Assembly (NCBI GenBank): GCA_934090795.1
Contig: CAKOJQ010000005.1
Location: 1-64,000, forward strand
From: an uncultured Bacilli bacterium
GTDB taxonomy: Bacteria; Bacillota_I; Bacilli_A; RF39; UBA660
Reading direction: 5' to 3'
DNA: 64,000 nucleotides
Below the pieces are notes generated by a model. That model saw only the letters and a program-made list of their open reading frames with translations, did no database searches and was not told the DNA's origin. Of the stretch, positions 34,689-43,899 are shown piece after piece (position 1 is the stretch's first letter; each line of letters starts with the position of its first letter). Position numbers and translations under genes: made by a program.

Positions 34689-36123
34689 ATTTTAATTTAT
34701 CTTTTAATATTTCATTAACTTTAACCGGATTTGCTTTTCCTTTAGTTTCTTTCATAACTTGTCCAACAAAGAATCCAAATAAATTTGTTTTACCATTATG
34801 ATAATCATCTATTTGTTTTTGACTATTTGCTAAAATATTATCTACAATTTTAATTAATTCACTATCATCAGATATTTGAACCATACCTTCATCATTAATT
34901 ATTTTATCAGGCTCTTCTCTTCTTTCTAAACATAAATTAAATAATTCTTTGGCTTGCTTAGAAGATATTTTATTCTCACTTAAATTGATAATAATAACAC
35001 TTAATCTACTAGGCGTTACAAAACATTCATCTATTTCAATATTTTCTTTAGAGATATATCCTAATATAGTTGAAATAATCCAGTTAGCTGCTATTTTAGC
35101 ATCAATTCCTAATTTAATACATTCTTCAAAGTATAAAGCAATCTTCTTTTCTTTAACTAATATATTTGCATCATAACTAGATAATCCATACTTACTCATA
35201 TAATTATTTTTACGTTCATAAGGAAGTTTAGGTATTGTTTTAAATATTTTTTCTTTCCATTCTTCATTTATTTTAATCTTAGGAATATTAGGCTCTACAA
35301 AATATTTATAGTCAATCGCATCAACTTTAGAACGCATTCTAATTGTTGTACCAGTTGTATCATCAAATCTTCTTGTTTCTTGTTCAATTTCATCTTGTTT
35401 TCCATTCTTAATTAAATCTAATTGTCTTTGAACTTCATAATTAATAGCATCCCTAACTCCACTAAATGAATTAACATTTTTAATCTCAACTTTCGTTCCA
35501 AGTTCATCTGTATTACTCAAAGATATATTAACATCACATCTAACTTGTCCTTTTTTAGAGTCAGCATCAGATATTTCTGTATATTGATAAATACTTCTCA
35601 TATATTCTAAGAAAGTAATAACATCGTTTACATCATGAAAACAAGGTGTTGTAACAAGTTCTAAAAGAGGTACTCCTGCTCTATTATAATTAATTTTACT
35701 TCTATCTTCTTCATGAGTCATCTGAGCTGAATCTTCTTCTAAATGAATATTATCAATTCCTACTTTAAATACACTTCCATCTGCTCTTTCAATATCAATA
35801 AATCCATCATATCCAATTGGAGCAGGTATCGTATTTTGCGTTATTTGATATCCTTTAGGTAAATCAGGATAGTAATAATTCTTTCTTTCAAAATATAAAT
35901 ATTCTGGTTGTTTACAATTAAGAATCTTACTCATCATTAGTCCCATTTCAACACATCTTTTATTTACCACAGGAAGAGTTCCAGGAAAGGCCATATCAAC
36001 AGGTCTAACATTTATATTAGGAGTATCAGAATAACCATTCTTAGCACTTGAAAATACTTTACTATTAGTTTTAGAAACCTCACAATGCATCTCAATTCCA
36101 ATAGTTATTTTATAATCATTCAT
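34687..36123 (-). CDS. gatB: Asp-tRNA(Asn)/Glu-tRNA(Gln) amidotransferase subunit B
   Basis: A protein of 478 residues, the usual GatB length. The start YKITIGIEMHCEVSKTNSKVF, then YPDLPKGYQITQ, NIHLEEDSAQMTHEEDRSKINYNRAGVPLLE (in parts) and PNIPKIKI are GatB landmarks; the C-terminal YqeY-like tail binds tRNA. GatB activates the misacylated Glu- or Asp-tRNA and passes it the ammonia made by GatA. Its start overlaps gatA by eight bases and has AGGAGG within gatA. It is the last gene of the T-box operon. Confidence 0.96.
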   Translation of the reverse strand: MNDYKITIGIEMHCEVSKTNSKVFSSAKNGYSDTPNINVRPVDMAFPGTLPVVNKRCVEMGLMMSKILNCKQPEYLYFERKNYYYPDLPKGYQITQNTIPAPIGYDGFIDIERADGSVFKVGIDNIHLEEDSAQMTHEEDRSKINYNRAGVPLLELVTTPCFHDVNDVITFLEYMRSIYQYTEISDADSKKGQVRCDVNISLSNTDELGTKVEIKNVNSFSGVRDAINYEVQRQLDLIKNGKQDEIEQETRRFDDTTGTTIRMRSKVDAIDYKYFVEPNIPKIKINEEWKEKIFKTIPKLPYERKNNYMSKYGLSSYDANILVKEKKIALYFEECIKLGIDAKIAANWIISTILGYISKENIEIDECFVTPSRLSVIIINLSENKISSKQAKELFNLCLERREEPDKIINDEGMVQISDDSELIKIVDNILANSQKQIDDYHNGKTNLFGFFVGQVMKETKGKANPVKVNEILKDKLK

Positions 36124-37576
36124 GATTTACCTCCTTAGCGATTTGATTTTTATAAGGCATAACACTTTCTAAAGCATAAGCAATATTTAAAACATTTTGA
36201 TCATCGTAGCAGTTACCAGTAATATTTACACCAACAGGTAAATTATCAATAAACCCATCTGGAATAGTTATTGAAGGAAATCCACCAAAATTACCAACCT
36301 GTAAAAATTCATCAAGTACAGAAGTATTTTCATCAATCATATCTAAAGATCCATCAATATGTTTAGCAACACCTACTCCAACCGGCATAATCATTGCATC
36401 ATACTCTTCAAAATAATTCTTCATTATATCAACAATTAATCTTCTAACTCTTTGAGCATTAATAAAATATCTCTCTTGATTTTCTTTTTGTAAAACATAA
36501 GATCCAATTATAAATCTACGTTTAATTAAAGAAGAAAAGTTCTTAGTACGATAATTCTTCATCATTTCAATGTAATTTTTACCATCTTCTCTAGGTCCAA
36601 AAATAAATCCAGTTAAATTAGACATATTGCTTGTTGCTTCAGCACATGATAATACGACATAAACTGATGGTAATGCATTAAGAATCTTTTTATCAATAGA
36701 AACACCTGTAACACTTGCTCCTATTTCTTCTAATTTTTTAATTGTTTCATGATATATTTCTAAATGTTTTTTAAGTTCTTCATTCATATTAGGATAATTT
36801 TCTTCATCAATTAATTCCTTAATATAAAATAATTTTTTACCTTTAATATTTTTATCTAAATTGTCATATAAATGCATATTTGTTGAATCAAATGAAGTCA
36901 TATCATTTTCATCAATACCTTTCATATTATCTGTAACAATTGCTGCATCTTCAACACATCTAGTTAAAACTCCACATGTATCTAAACTTGAAGCAAAAGG
37001 AAATAATCCATATCTAGAAATCATTCCATAAGTAGGTTTATATCCAACAATTCCGCAATAAGCTGCTGGCTTACGAATTGAATCACCAGTATCTGATCCT
37101 AGTGCATAAGGATAAACTCCTACCGCAACCGCGCAAGCAGATCCAGCTGATGATCCCGCACACATTCTAGTTCTATCCCACGGATTTAATACGGTACCAG
37201 TATGACAAGTTGTACCCGTTCCACCCATTCCAAATTCATCAAGAGCAGTTTTATTAGTTGGAATAGCACCTGCTTTATACAAATTGCTTACAGCAGTAGC
37301 ATCAAAAAATGGAACATAATCTTTTAAAGTATTAGATGAACCAGTTGATAATATTCCCTTAGTTGAATAATTATCTTTAATTCCAAAAGGTATACCAGAA
37401 AGTAAATTATCGGTTACTTTACCTCCTTTAGCATCATCTAATATAGTTACAAAAGCATTATACTTATCTTCCACCACATGAGACATTTTAATAGATTCCT
37501 TAACAAGTTCATCACTAGTAACTTTACCACTTATTAAATCCTCATGTAATTCTTTAATAGTTTTATTAAGCATCAT
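36116..37576 (-). CDS. gatA: Asp-tRNA(Asn)/Glu-tRNA(Gln) amidotransferase subunit A
   Basis: A protein of 486 residues in the amidase signature family. The catalytic set is GIPFGIKDNYSTKG (lysine), CAGSSAGSACAVAVG and SDTGDSIRKPAAYCG (the two serines of the Ser-cisSer-Lys triad). One residue differs from the usual GGSSGGSA (here AGSSAGSA), which is tolerated in the family. GatA frees ammonia from glutamine. It starts directly after the gatC stop. Confidence 0.95.
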   Translation of the reverse strand: MMLNKTIKELHEDLISGKVTSDELVKESIKMSHVVEDKYNAFVTILDDAKGGKVTDNLLSGIPFGIKDNYSTKGILSTGSSNTLKDYVPFFDATAVSNLYKAGAIPTNKTALDEFGMGGTGTTCHTGTVLNPWDRTRMCAGSSAGSACAVAVGVYPYALGSDTGDSIRKPAAYCGIVGYKPTYGMISRYGLFPFASSLDTCGVLTRCVEDAAIVTDNMKGIDENDMTSFDSTNMHLYDNLDKNIKGKKLFYIKELIDEENYPNMNEELKKHLEIYHETIKKLEEIGASVTGVSIDKKILNALPSVYVVLSCAEATSNMSNLTGFIFGPREDGKNYIEMMKNYRTKNFSSLIKRRFIIGSYVLQKENQERYFINAQRVRRLIVDIMKNYFEEYDAMIMPVGVGVAKHIDGSLDMIDENTSVLDEFLQVGNFGGFPSITIPDGFIDNLPVGVNITGNCYDDQNVLNIAYALESVMPYKNQIAKEVNHE

Positions 37577-37867
37577 TTACACCACCTTTGGTAAAACTAC
37601 TGAAGCACCATCATTTAGATCAGAGTTAGCAAGTAATTCTTCTCTTGGAATAGACTCATCAATAACATCTTCTCTCAATTCAGCATAAAAATCATCAAGA
37701 GCATGAGTCATAGGTAAAACTTCGCTTATATTTTCAATCTCATTTATTTTATTAATGTTTTTATCTATAATTTCAAACTCATCAAATACCATATCAGTTT
37801 CTTCATCAGTTAAACCAATCATCAGTAAATCAGCAAGTTTTCTTATTTTTTCTTTTGTAAAATCCAT
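37577..37867 (-). CDS. gatC: Asp-tRNA(Asn)/Glu-tRNA(Gln) amidotransferase subunit C
   Basis: A small protein of 96 residues, the normal GatC size. The N-terminal helices (KIRKLADLLMIGLTDEETDM) and the C-terminal LPMTHALDDFYAELREDV with ELLANSDLNDGASVVLPKVV (in parts) match the belt that wraps GatA and GatB. The ribosome site AGGAGG precedes ATG 37867. It follows the Panacea-like gene by 16 bp. Confidence 0.93.
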   Translation of the reverse strand: MDFTKEKIRKLADLLMIGLTDEETDMVFDEFEIIDKNINKINEIENISEVLPMTHALDDFYAELREDVIDESIPREELLANSDLNDGASVVLPKVV

Positions 37868-37883
37868 AAATTCCTCCTAAAAA

Positions 37884-38564
37884 TTATTTTATATAATTTT
37901 TGACTTTAACATTTTTCTTTTCACAAATAGGATTAATTCCATGTTCTATAAAATCAAGAATTTCTTTTTCATTATTTCGTGCATATTCTTTTAAAAGCTT
38001 ATTCTCAATAATTGGAGATAACTGAGAATCACCGTTAACATTAAATACAATTTTCCATGGGCCATTAGAAATTCTGCTAAAATTTATTAAATCGTTCAAA
38101 GACAAATCAATTGTAGAATCAACAACATAATTTATTAAATCAACTTGCTCATCGTTTAGTTTATCATCACTATTAGACATTGGTACAGGCAATAAATCAC
38201 GTCCCGTAACTGAAAATACATTATAAATATTACTTACAACAGGTCCCTTAAACCATGTTTCAAAATCATCACTAAATAATTCATTTTTATTAATTATTAA
38301 ATTATATAAATAACATAAATATAGAATTTTTTGAAGTCTTATACCATATAATTGAACATGATTCATTCCGCAATCTCTTCTAAATAAATTATTCGCATTT
38401 GTTCTATTTATTATTCTATTAGCAACAAGTAAACACATTTTAGAAGGACGATTATATTGTACTTTTTTAGTATCAAAATCCTCATTTTCTATTTCATCTT
38501 GTTTATCATGTTCATTAATTAAATATTTTCTTAATTTTTCAATTGCTTCATTAATATCTTTCAT
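37884..38564 (-). CDS. Panacea/SocA-like (DUF4065) protein in the translation operon
   Basis: A protein of 226 residues. The middle part, LVANRIIN then YGIRLQKILYLCYLYNLI and FETWFKGPVVSNIYNVFS, is the Panacea/SocA-like (GepA) pattern of the DUF4065 family. Such proteins act as antitoxins in toxin-antitoxin pairs, as ClpXP adaptors (SocA) or as phage proteins. The first 45 residues are charged. Here there is no toxin-like partner: it lies between aspS and gatC, with a perfect ribosome site and the same strand, so it is read from the His T-box leader. Its role in this place is unknown. Confidence 0.75.
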   Translation of the reverse strand: MKDINEAIEKLRKYLINEHDKQDEIENEDFDTKKVQYNRPSKMCLLVANRIINRTNANNLFRRDCGMNHVQLYGIRLQKILYLCYLYNLIINKNELFSDDFETWFKGPVVSNIYNVFSVTGRDLLPVPMSNSDDKLNDEQVDLINYVVDSTIDLSLNDLINFSRISNGPWKIVFNVNGDSQLSPIIENKLLKEYARNNEKEILDFIEHGINPICEKKNVKVKNYIK

Positions 38565-38586
38565 TTTTTAAATCCTCCTTAACTTA

Positions 38587-38611
38587 AAGAAAAAAGAATA
38601 AATATTCTTTT
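38587..38611 (-). terminator. Internal hairpin after aspS
   Basis: On the reverse strand an A/T-rich nine-bp stem (38611-38603 with 38600-38592, two-base loop) is followed by a T run, just after the aspS stop. It may lower expression of the downstream Panacea-gat genes. Confidence 0.55.
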
Positions 38612-38613
38612 CC

Positions 38614-39903
38614 CTATGGATATAATCTATTAGGTCCTCTAAAGATAAACTGTGCATCCCTAATATGGTCAAGTCCTAATAACAATAATGTTAATCTATC
38701 TACACCAATTGCAAATCCGCCATGAGGTGGCATACCATATTTAAAGAATTGCATGTAAAATTCAACATCTTTAGTTAATCCTTTTTCATCCGCATTATGT
38801 TTTAAATGATCATATCTATGCTCTCTTTGTGATCCACTAGTTATTTCCATACCTCTCCATAATAGATCATATCCTTGTGGAACATCATTTTCATCTCTCA
38901 TATGATAGAAAGGTCTTTTAGCCTTATTATAATCAGTTATAAATAAGAATTCAGAGCCATATTCTTCCATCGCAAATTTACAAGCTAACTTCTCAGTTTC
39001 CGCATTTAAATCTCCAATATCATGTTCCGGTATTTTATAACCATATCTTTTTTCTAATTCTTTATATAAATCAAATAATTTAATTCTAGGGAATGCTTTA
39101 TCAGGAACAATAACTTCTTGACCAAATCTAGACTTAATTATATCTCCAAAATTTTCTTTTAATTTACCTAGTGCATAAGTAAGCATTTCTTCTTCTAAAT
39201 GCATAACATCTTCATATGAATTAATGTAGGCAAATTCAAGGTCAAATGATGTAAACTCAGTACAATGTCTATTAGTGTTAGAGTTCTCTGCTCTAAATGC
39301 TGGAGCAACTTCAAAAACTCTTTCTAAACCAGAAGCAATAGCCATTTGTTTATAAAATTGAGGACTTTGAGCTAAATAAGCTTTATCATTAAAATATTTA
39401 ACTTCAAACACAGATGAACCAGATTCAGAAGCAGTACCTATAATCTTAGGAGTATGAATTTCAGTAAAATCTTGATTATATAAATAATCTCTTAAATATT
39501 TAACAAACGCACTTTGAATAGGAATAATATATTCTTTAGCATCACATCTTAAATCAATCCATCTATAATCCAACTTCTTATCAGGTAATGCATTTTCTTC
39601 AATTGGGTAAGCTTCTGCTAATGATAAAATTTCTACACTTTCTGGCAAAAATTCCTTACCACCATCTTTAACATATTCACTCATAACCATTTTACCAGTA
39701 AATGATACAAAAGAACCAGTTGTTAAAGTAGCACATTTCTCAGCAAGTTCTTCTTTAATTTTATCAACAGAAACTTGAATATATCCTGTTCTATCTTTTA
39801 ATTTAATAAAAATCATATACTTAGTATTTCTAATAGTTTTAATCATTCCTGAAATTTTAGATAATTCATTTTCTTCTAAATTTTTAATTAATACTCTTTC
39901 CAT
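38614..39903 (-). CDS. aspS: Aspartyl-tRNA synthetase, archaeal/eukaryotic type
   Basis: A protein of 429 residues, against about 590 for bacterial AspRS; the bacterial GAD insertion is absent. The OB-fold anticodon domain (about 1-105) leads to the class IIb core: ESGSSVFEVKYFNDKAYLAQSPQFYKQ (in parts), FRAENSNTNRHCTEFTSFDLE (parts) and GGFAIGVDRLTLLLLGLDHIRDA (parts), ending FRGPNRLYP as in archaeal enzymes. Such AspS2 forms are often non-discriminating and then need GatCAB. The position of the discriminating Trp/His in the OB-fold holds methionine (SGMIKTIR), so specificity is open. It follows asnS by 18 bp. Confidence 0.93.
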   Translation of the reverse strand: MERVLIKNLEENELSKISGMIKTIRNTKYMIFIKLKDRTGYIQVSVDKIKEELAEKCATLTTGSFVSFTGKMVMSEYVKDGGKEFLPESVEILSLAEAYPIEENALPDKKLDYRWIDLRCDAKEYIIPIQSAFVKYLRDYLYNQDFTEIHTPKIIGTASESGSSVFEVKYFNDKAYLAQSPQFYKQMAIASGLERVFEVAPAFRAENSNTNRHCTEFTSFDLEFAYINSYEDVMHLEEEMLTYALGKLKENFGDIIKSRFGQEVIVPDKAFPRIKLFDLYKELEKRYGYKIPEHDIGDLNAETEKLACKFAMEEYGSEFLFITDYNKAKRPFYHMRDENDVPQGYDLLWRGMEITSGSQREHRYDHLKHNADEKGLTKDVEFYMQFFKYGMPPHGGFAIGVDRLTLLLLGLDHIRDAQFIFRGPNRLYP

Positions 39904-39921
39904 AAATAATCCTTTCTAAAA

Positions 39922-41286
39922 TTAAAATTCACAATTTCCTGGTGTTCTTGGATAAGGAATAACATCACGAATATTATCAATACCTGTAATATAAATAAGT
40001 AATCTTTCAAATCCCATACCAAATCCAGAATGTATACAAGTACCATATTTTCTTAAATCTAAATACCAAGAAAGTTCTTCTTTATTCATTCCTAGTTCAT
40101 CCATACGTTTAACTAGCTTTTCATAACTTTCTTCTCTCTGAGATCCACCCATCAATTCACCAGCACCTGGTACTTCTAAATCAACAGCAGCAACTGTTTC
40201 TCCATCTTCATTTTGTTTCATATAAAATGCCTTAATATCTTTTGGCCAATTCTTAATAAATACTGGTCCATTAAAGTATTCAGTAATATATTTTTCATGT
40301 TCTTTAGCAATATCTTCACCATATGCTGGCTCAAATTCCCACTTAACATCAGCCTTTTTTAAAATAGTAATAACATCTTTATGATCAATTTTTGTAAATT
40401 TACTATTAACTAATCTAGTTAACTTATCTATTAATCCTTTTTCTACAAATTGATCTAAGAATTTCATTTCATCTTTCGCATTTTCTAAAACATAACTAAC
40501 AACATATTTAAGCATATCTTCCATAATGTCCATATCGCCTTCTAAATCACAGAAGGAAATTTCTGGCTCAATCATCCAGAACTCAGAAGCATGAACTTTC
40601 GTATTTGAGTTTTCTGCTCTAAAAGTAGGACCAAAAGTATAAGTTTTCTTAAACGCAGTTGCAAAGGTCTCAGCCTCTAATTGTCCACTAACAGTTAATC
40701 CTGTTGTTTTACCATAAAAATCTTTTTCTGGTTCATATTTACCACTTGATGCAATACGATTTAAATCAAGAGTTGTAACTTGGAACATTTCTCCTGCTCC
40801 TTCACAATCAGAACTAGTTATAATTGGAGCATGAAAATATACATAATTACGATCTTGAAAATATTTATGAATTGCCATAGCAGCAACACTTCTTACTCTA
40901 AATACTGCATTAAAAGTATTAGTTCTAGCTCTTAAATGACCTACTTCTCTTAAAAATTCTCTAGTATGTCTTTTAGCTTGAATTGGATAAGTTTCATCAG
41001 CAAGACCAAGAATTTTAATACTTTCTGCTTTAAGTTCGAAATCTTGATTTCCACTAGATTCAACAATAGTTCCGGCTACTTCTAAACTAGATCCAACAAG
41101 TACTTTATTAATTTCTTCATAATTACTTAAACTAGTATCATAAACGACTTGTAACGTATTAATAGTTGTTCCATCAGATAGTACTATAAAAGCAAAATTT
41201 GAACTTTTTCTATGATTTCTAACCCATCCTGAAATTGTAACTTGTTTTCCAATATAACTTTCTTTAAATAAATCTTTTATATCCAT
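39922..41286 (-). CDS. asnS: Asparaginyl-tRNA synthetase
   Basis: A protein of 454 residues from ATG 41286: the ATG at 41295 directly abuts the AGGAG site, whereas 41286 is nine bases beyond it. The OB-fold has VTISGWVRNHRKSSNFAFI; the core has APIITSSDCEGAGEMFQV, FGPTFRAENSNTKVHASEFWMIEPE (in parts) and CIHSGFGMGFERLLIYITGIDNIRDV (parts), ending YPRTPGNCEF as in AsnRS. It charges tRNA(Asn) directly, which makes the Asp-to-Asn transamidation route dispensable. It is the second gene of the T-box operon. Confidence 0.96.
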   Translation of the reverse strand: MDIKDLFKESYIGKQVTISGWVRNHRKSSNFAFIVLSDGTTINTLQVVYDTSLSNYEEINKVLVGSSLEVAGTIVESSGNQDFELKAESIKILGLADETYPIQAKRHTREFLREVGHLRARTNTFNAVFRVRSVAAMAIHKYFQDRNYVYFHAPIITSSDCEGAGEMFQVTTLDLNRIASSGKYEPEKDFYGKTTGLTVSGQLEAETFATAFKKTYTFGPTFRAENSNTKVHASEFWMIEPEISFCDLEGDMDIMEDMLKYVVSYVLENAKDEMKFLDQFVEKGLIDKLTRLVNSKFTKIDHKDVITILKKADVKWEFEPAYGEDIAKEHEKYITEYFNGPVFIKNWPKDIKAFYMKQNEDGETVAAVDLEVPGAGELMGGSQREESYEKLVKRMDELGMNKEELSWYLDLRKYGTCIHSGFGMGFERLLIYITGIDNIRDVIPYPRTPGNCEF

Positions 41287-41298
41287 TTTTAACATCTC

Positions 41299-42558
41299 CT
41301 ATAATTTCATATCTAAATAATCAGATAAATCATTAATATTAACTTTTTCTTCTTCTTTAGTAACATTATCCTTAACGTTTACCATCATATCTTCTAAATC
41401 TTTATCATTTAATATAACTAAATATTTCGCATTAAATCTATCAGCTGCTTTAAATTGTCCTTTTAATCCTTTTCCTAAATAATCCATCTCAGTTGTAAAT
41501 CCATTTAGTCTTAAGTTCTGAGCAATATATAAAGCCGTATCTTTTTCCGTATCAGAAACATACATAATATATACATCAACATCATTATTAACTGGAATAT
41601 TTACATGAGCCATATCTAAACACATCATTAATCGATCAAAACCAATCGCAAATCCGACTGCTGGAACATTTGGACCATCCAAACTTTCTACTAAATTATT
41701 GTATCTTCCGCCACCACCAATTGCTAGCGTATCAATTCCATCAATGTTTACATTAATTTCAAATACTACATGATTATAATAATCAAGTCCTCTAACTAAA
41801 TTAGTGTTTTCCTCATAATTTATTTCTAATAAATCAAGTTCTTCTTTTAATTTATTATATCTATTTAAACTTTCTTCATTTAAATAATCAGCTATCTTAG
41901 GAGCATTCTTAATTATATCTTTATCTCCATCAATCTTACAATCAAGTATTCTTAAAGGATTAGTTTCAAATCTTCTTTGACAATCTTCACATAAATCTTT
42001 AATATGTGGTTTTAAATAATTAGTTAAAGCATCATGATATTTTTCTCTTGATTCTCTATCTCCTAAAGTATTTATTTTAATAACTGCATCAAGTCCTAAC
42101 AAATTGAAAATATTATAGCATAAAGAAATAACCTCAACATCACTAGCAATATCATCAGATCCAATCATTTCAACACCAAATTGTGTAAACTCTCTATTTC
42201 TTCCTGATTGTGGTCTTTCATAACGATACATCTTCTCATTATAATAAACTTTAACTGGTTCAGTCATATTACCATATAACTTATTTTCAATAAACCATCT
42301 AACAATTCCCGCAGTTCCTTCTGGTCTTAAAGTTAAATTTCTATCTCCTCTATCTTTAAAATCATAAGTTTCTTTACTAACTAAATCACTAGTTTCTCCA
42401 GCACTTCTATGAAATAAACTTGAATCTTCAAATACTGGAGTCTCTACATTAACAAAATTATATTTTTGACATATTCCTTTAATAATTTCATTAACATATT
42501 CTCTCTTCTTCGCATCAATTCCATAAATATCATAAGTACCTTTTTGTTTTGTTATCAT
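41299..42558 (-). CDS. hisS: Histidyl-tRNA synthetase
   Basis: A protein of 419 residues. The class II motifs are GTYDIYGIDAKKREYV, ETSDLVSKETYDF, LTLRPEGTAGIVRWF, YRYERPQSGRNREFTQFG and the histidine loop LVRGLDYYNHVVFE. The anticodon-binding domain fills the last 90 residues. It charges tRNA(His). It is the first gene behind the T-box leader, with ribosome site AGAAAGAGGG before the ATG. Confidence 0.97.
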   Translation of the reverse strand: MITKQKGTYDIYGIDAKKREYVNEIIKGICQKYNFVNVETPVFEDSSLFHRSAGETSDLVSKETYDFKDRGDRNLTLRPEGTAGIVRWFIENKLYGNMTEPVKVYYNEKMYRYERPQSGRNREFTQFGVEMIGSDDIASDVEVISLCYNIFNLLGLDAVIKINTLGDRESREKYHDALTNYLKPHIKDLCEDCQRRFETNPLRILDCKIDGDKDIIKNAPKIADYLNEESLNRYNKLKEELDLLEINYEENTNLVRGLDYYNHVVFEINVNIDGIDTLAIGGGGRYNNLVESLDGPNVPAVGFAIGFDRLMMCLDMAHVNIPVNNDVDVYIMYVSDTEKDTALYIAQNLRLNGFTTEMDYLGKGLKGQFKAADRFNAKYLVILNDKDLEDMMVNVKDNVTKEEEKVNINDLSDYLDMKL

Positions 42559-42574
42559 TATATCCCTCTTTCTA

Positions 42575-42786
42575 TAAATAAAAACAAGTAAAATAATAGC
42601 CTAAGGGCGAATATATCCGCTGTGCCACCTTATTTCACTTGTTTAAAAGCCTTATTAAACTTGTAACGTAGTTTATCCCGATTGTCATTAATTAAGAATG
42701 TCTCACATTTATCCATATTTAAGTATTTTCACCAAACAACTCTCTCTAACAAATAATTACAATAAATGATTTTTCTTTAACAATAT
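42575..42786 (-). promoter_or_regulatory. T-box leader controlling hisS and the downstream operon
   Basis: Read on the reverse strand: a stem I region with CATTTAT/ATAAATG arms and AGAGAGAG and GTTGTTTGG stretches (AG and distal-loop boxes), then GAGACATTC with CAT as the probable His specifier codon, and the T-box AAGGTGGCACAGCGG (42631-42617). A terminator follows, AACAAGTGAAATAA (42643-42630) with TTATTTTACTTGTT and a T run (42596-42580). Uncharged tRNA(His) would favour the antiterminator. The specifier assignment is less certain than the T-box itself. Confidence 0.88.
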
Positions 42787-42792
42787 ACCTAT

Positions 42793-42822
42793 ATTTTACT
42801 TTATTTTTTACTATAAAGTCAA
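42793..42822 (-). promoter_or_regulatory. Promoter of the T-box operon
   Basis: On the reverse strand TTGACT (42822-42817), 18 bases, TAAAAT (42798-42793), with a start expected near 42786 at the beginning of stem I. Confidence 0.7.
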
Positions 42823-42889
42823 ACTAAATTATCAGTCAAACCAAAAAATTAACTTCTCTCTTCAATATATAAAAAGATTAAAATAAATT

Positions 42890-43882
42890 TTAGCATTTGC
42901 TAACATCAATTAATGATTTGATTTTTGCTCTAAAATTATCTTTAGATTCAAATAAAGGTATATAAAATTTAGCATTTTCTAAAAAAGCGCCTTCTGTATT
43001 TACACCATCAAGTGGTGCAATAAACTCTACATCAGAACATATAGCACCTATTAATGATTTATTATGCACCTTTTGTGGATTTATTTTTGTTCCTTTACTT
43101 CCAGTAAAATTCGTGTAATCAACAGCAACATCATCAAATGAACCAATGAACTCTACATCTGTACATATCGTACGGAATAATGTTTTCCAAAGTACGGTTT
43201 GAGGATTAATTATCGCCCCTTCGCTTCCTTTAAAATTAGTTTCCCTAACTATAACTCCATCAAATGGTCCAACAAATTTTACACCAAAACAAACGGTTTC
43301 CCATAATGATTTTTTCTTTAACTTTTGAGGATTTATTATTACTCCTTTACTTCCTGTAAAATTTGTTCCTTTTACATATACATCATCAAAATCTCCAACA
43401 AATTCAACATCTGCACAATCGTTATAAGAAAGGTCTTTATTACGAATTGTCTGAGGATTTATTATCGCACCCTTGCTTCCTTCAAAACATACATATTGTA
43501 CACTAACTTCGTCAAAATTCCCAACAAATGTAACTCCATGACAAACACAATTATATAATGATTTCTCATACAAAGTTTGAGGATTAATATTTACATTTTG
43601 AAGTTTGGAAAAATCAAAACCATTAGTATTAAAATCTTCAAATGAAAAATTACTAAAATCGATTTTTTCTAATATATCCATTGGTATATTTGGTGCAAAA
43701 ACCTTACCTCTTATTTCTTTATGTGCTCGACCATCTTCTATATAAGTCTCTATTTTTGGAATAAAAAATATTTGTTCTATAACCTCTTTATCAATATTTA
43801 ATCTTATTAATGACTGACCATTATAATTTTGCACTTCCTCAATCAAAATTTTTCTTAATTCATCATATTTAACTACTTCCAT
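42890..43882 (-). CDS. 42-residue-repeat protein, pentapeptide-like
   Basis: A protein of 330 residues. After a 102-residue helical/mixed head come five repeats of exactly 42 residues (103 to about 312), with the consensus KSLxxxxCxxVxFVGxFDxV, then xVxxTNFxGSKGxxINPQ. Each repeat has two NFxG/FxG-type turns, as in right-handed beta-helix or pentapeptide-like folds. The fifth copy is worn at its end, and a short cap follows. No signal peptide, so it is probably cytosolic. It is 17 bp behind the broken gene at 43900-44292 and shares its promoter. Ribosome site GAAAGGAAT. Function unknown. Confidence 0.75.
   Translation of the reverse strand: MEVVKYDELRKILIEEVQNYNGQSLIRLNIDKEVIEQIFFIPKIETYIEDGRAHKEIRGKVFAPNIPMDILEKIDFSNFSFEDFNTNGFDFSKLQNVNINPQTLYEKSLYNCVCHGVTFVGNFDEVSVQYVCFEGSKGAIINPQTIRNKDLSYNDCADVEFVGDFDDVYVKGTNFTGSKGVIINPQKLKKKSLWETVCFGVKFVGPFDGVIVRETNFKGSEGAIINPQTVLWKTLFRTICTDVEFIGSFDDVAVDYTNFTGSKGTKINPQKVHNKSLIGAICSDVEFIAPLDGVNTEGAFLENAKFYIPLFESKDNFRAKIKSLIDVSKC
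42947..43576 (-). repeat. Five tandem 126-bp coding repeats
   Basis: The repeats of the 330-residue protein have a period of 126 bp. Copies share near-identical stretches such as the segments coding GSKGxxINPQ, so recombination could change the copy number. Confidence 0.75.
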
Positions 43883-43899
43883 AAAAATAAATTCCTTTC

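Noticed and set aside
43325..43558. A + strand gene antiparallel to the 42-residue-repeat protein
   Set aside because: It mirrors the repeat structure of the real gene, lacks a ribosome site and shows no protein-like composition.
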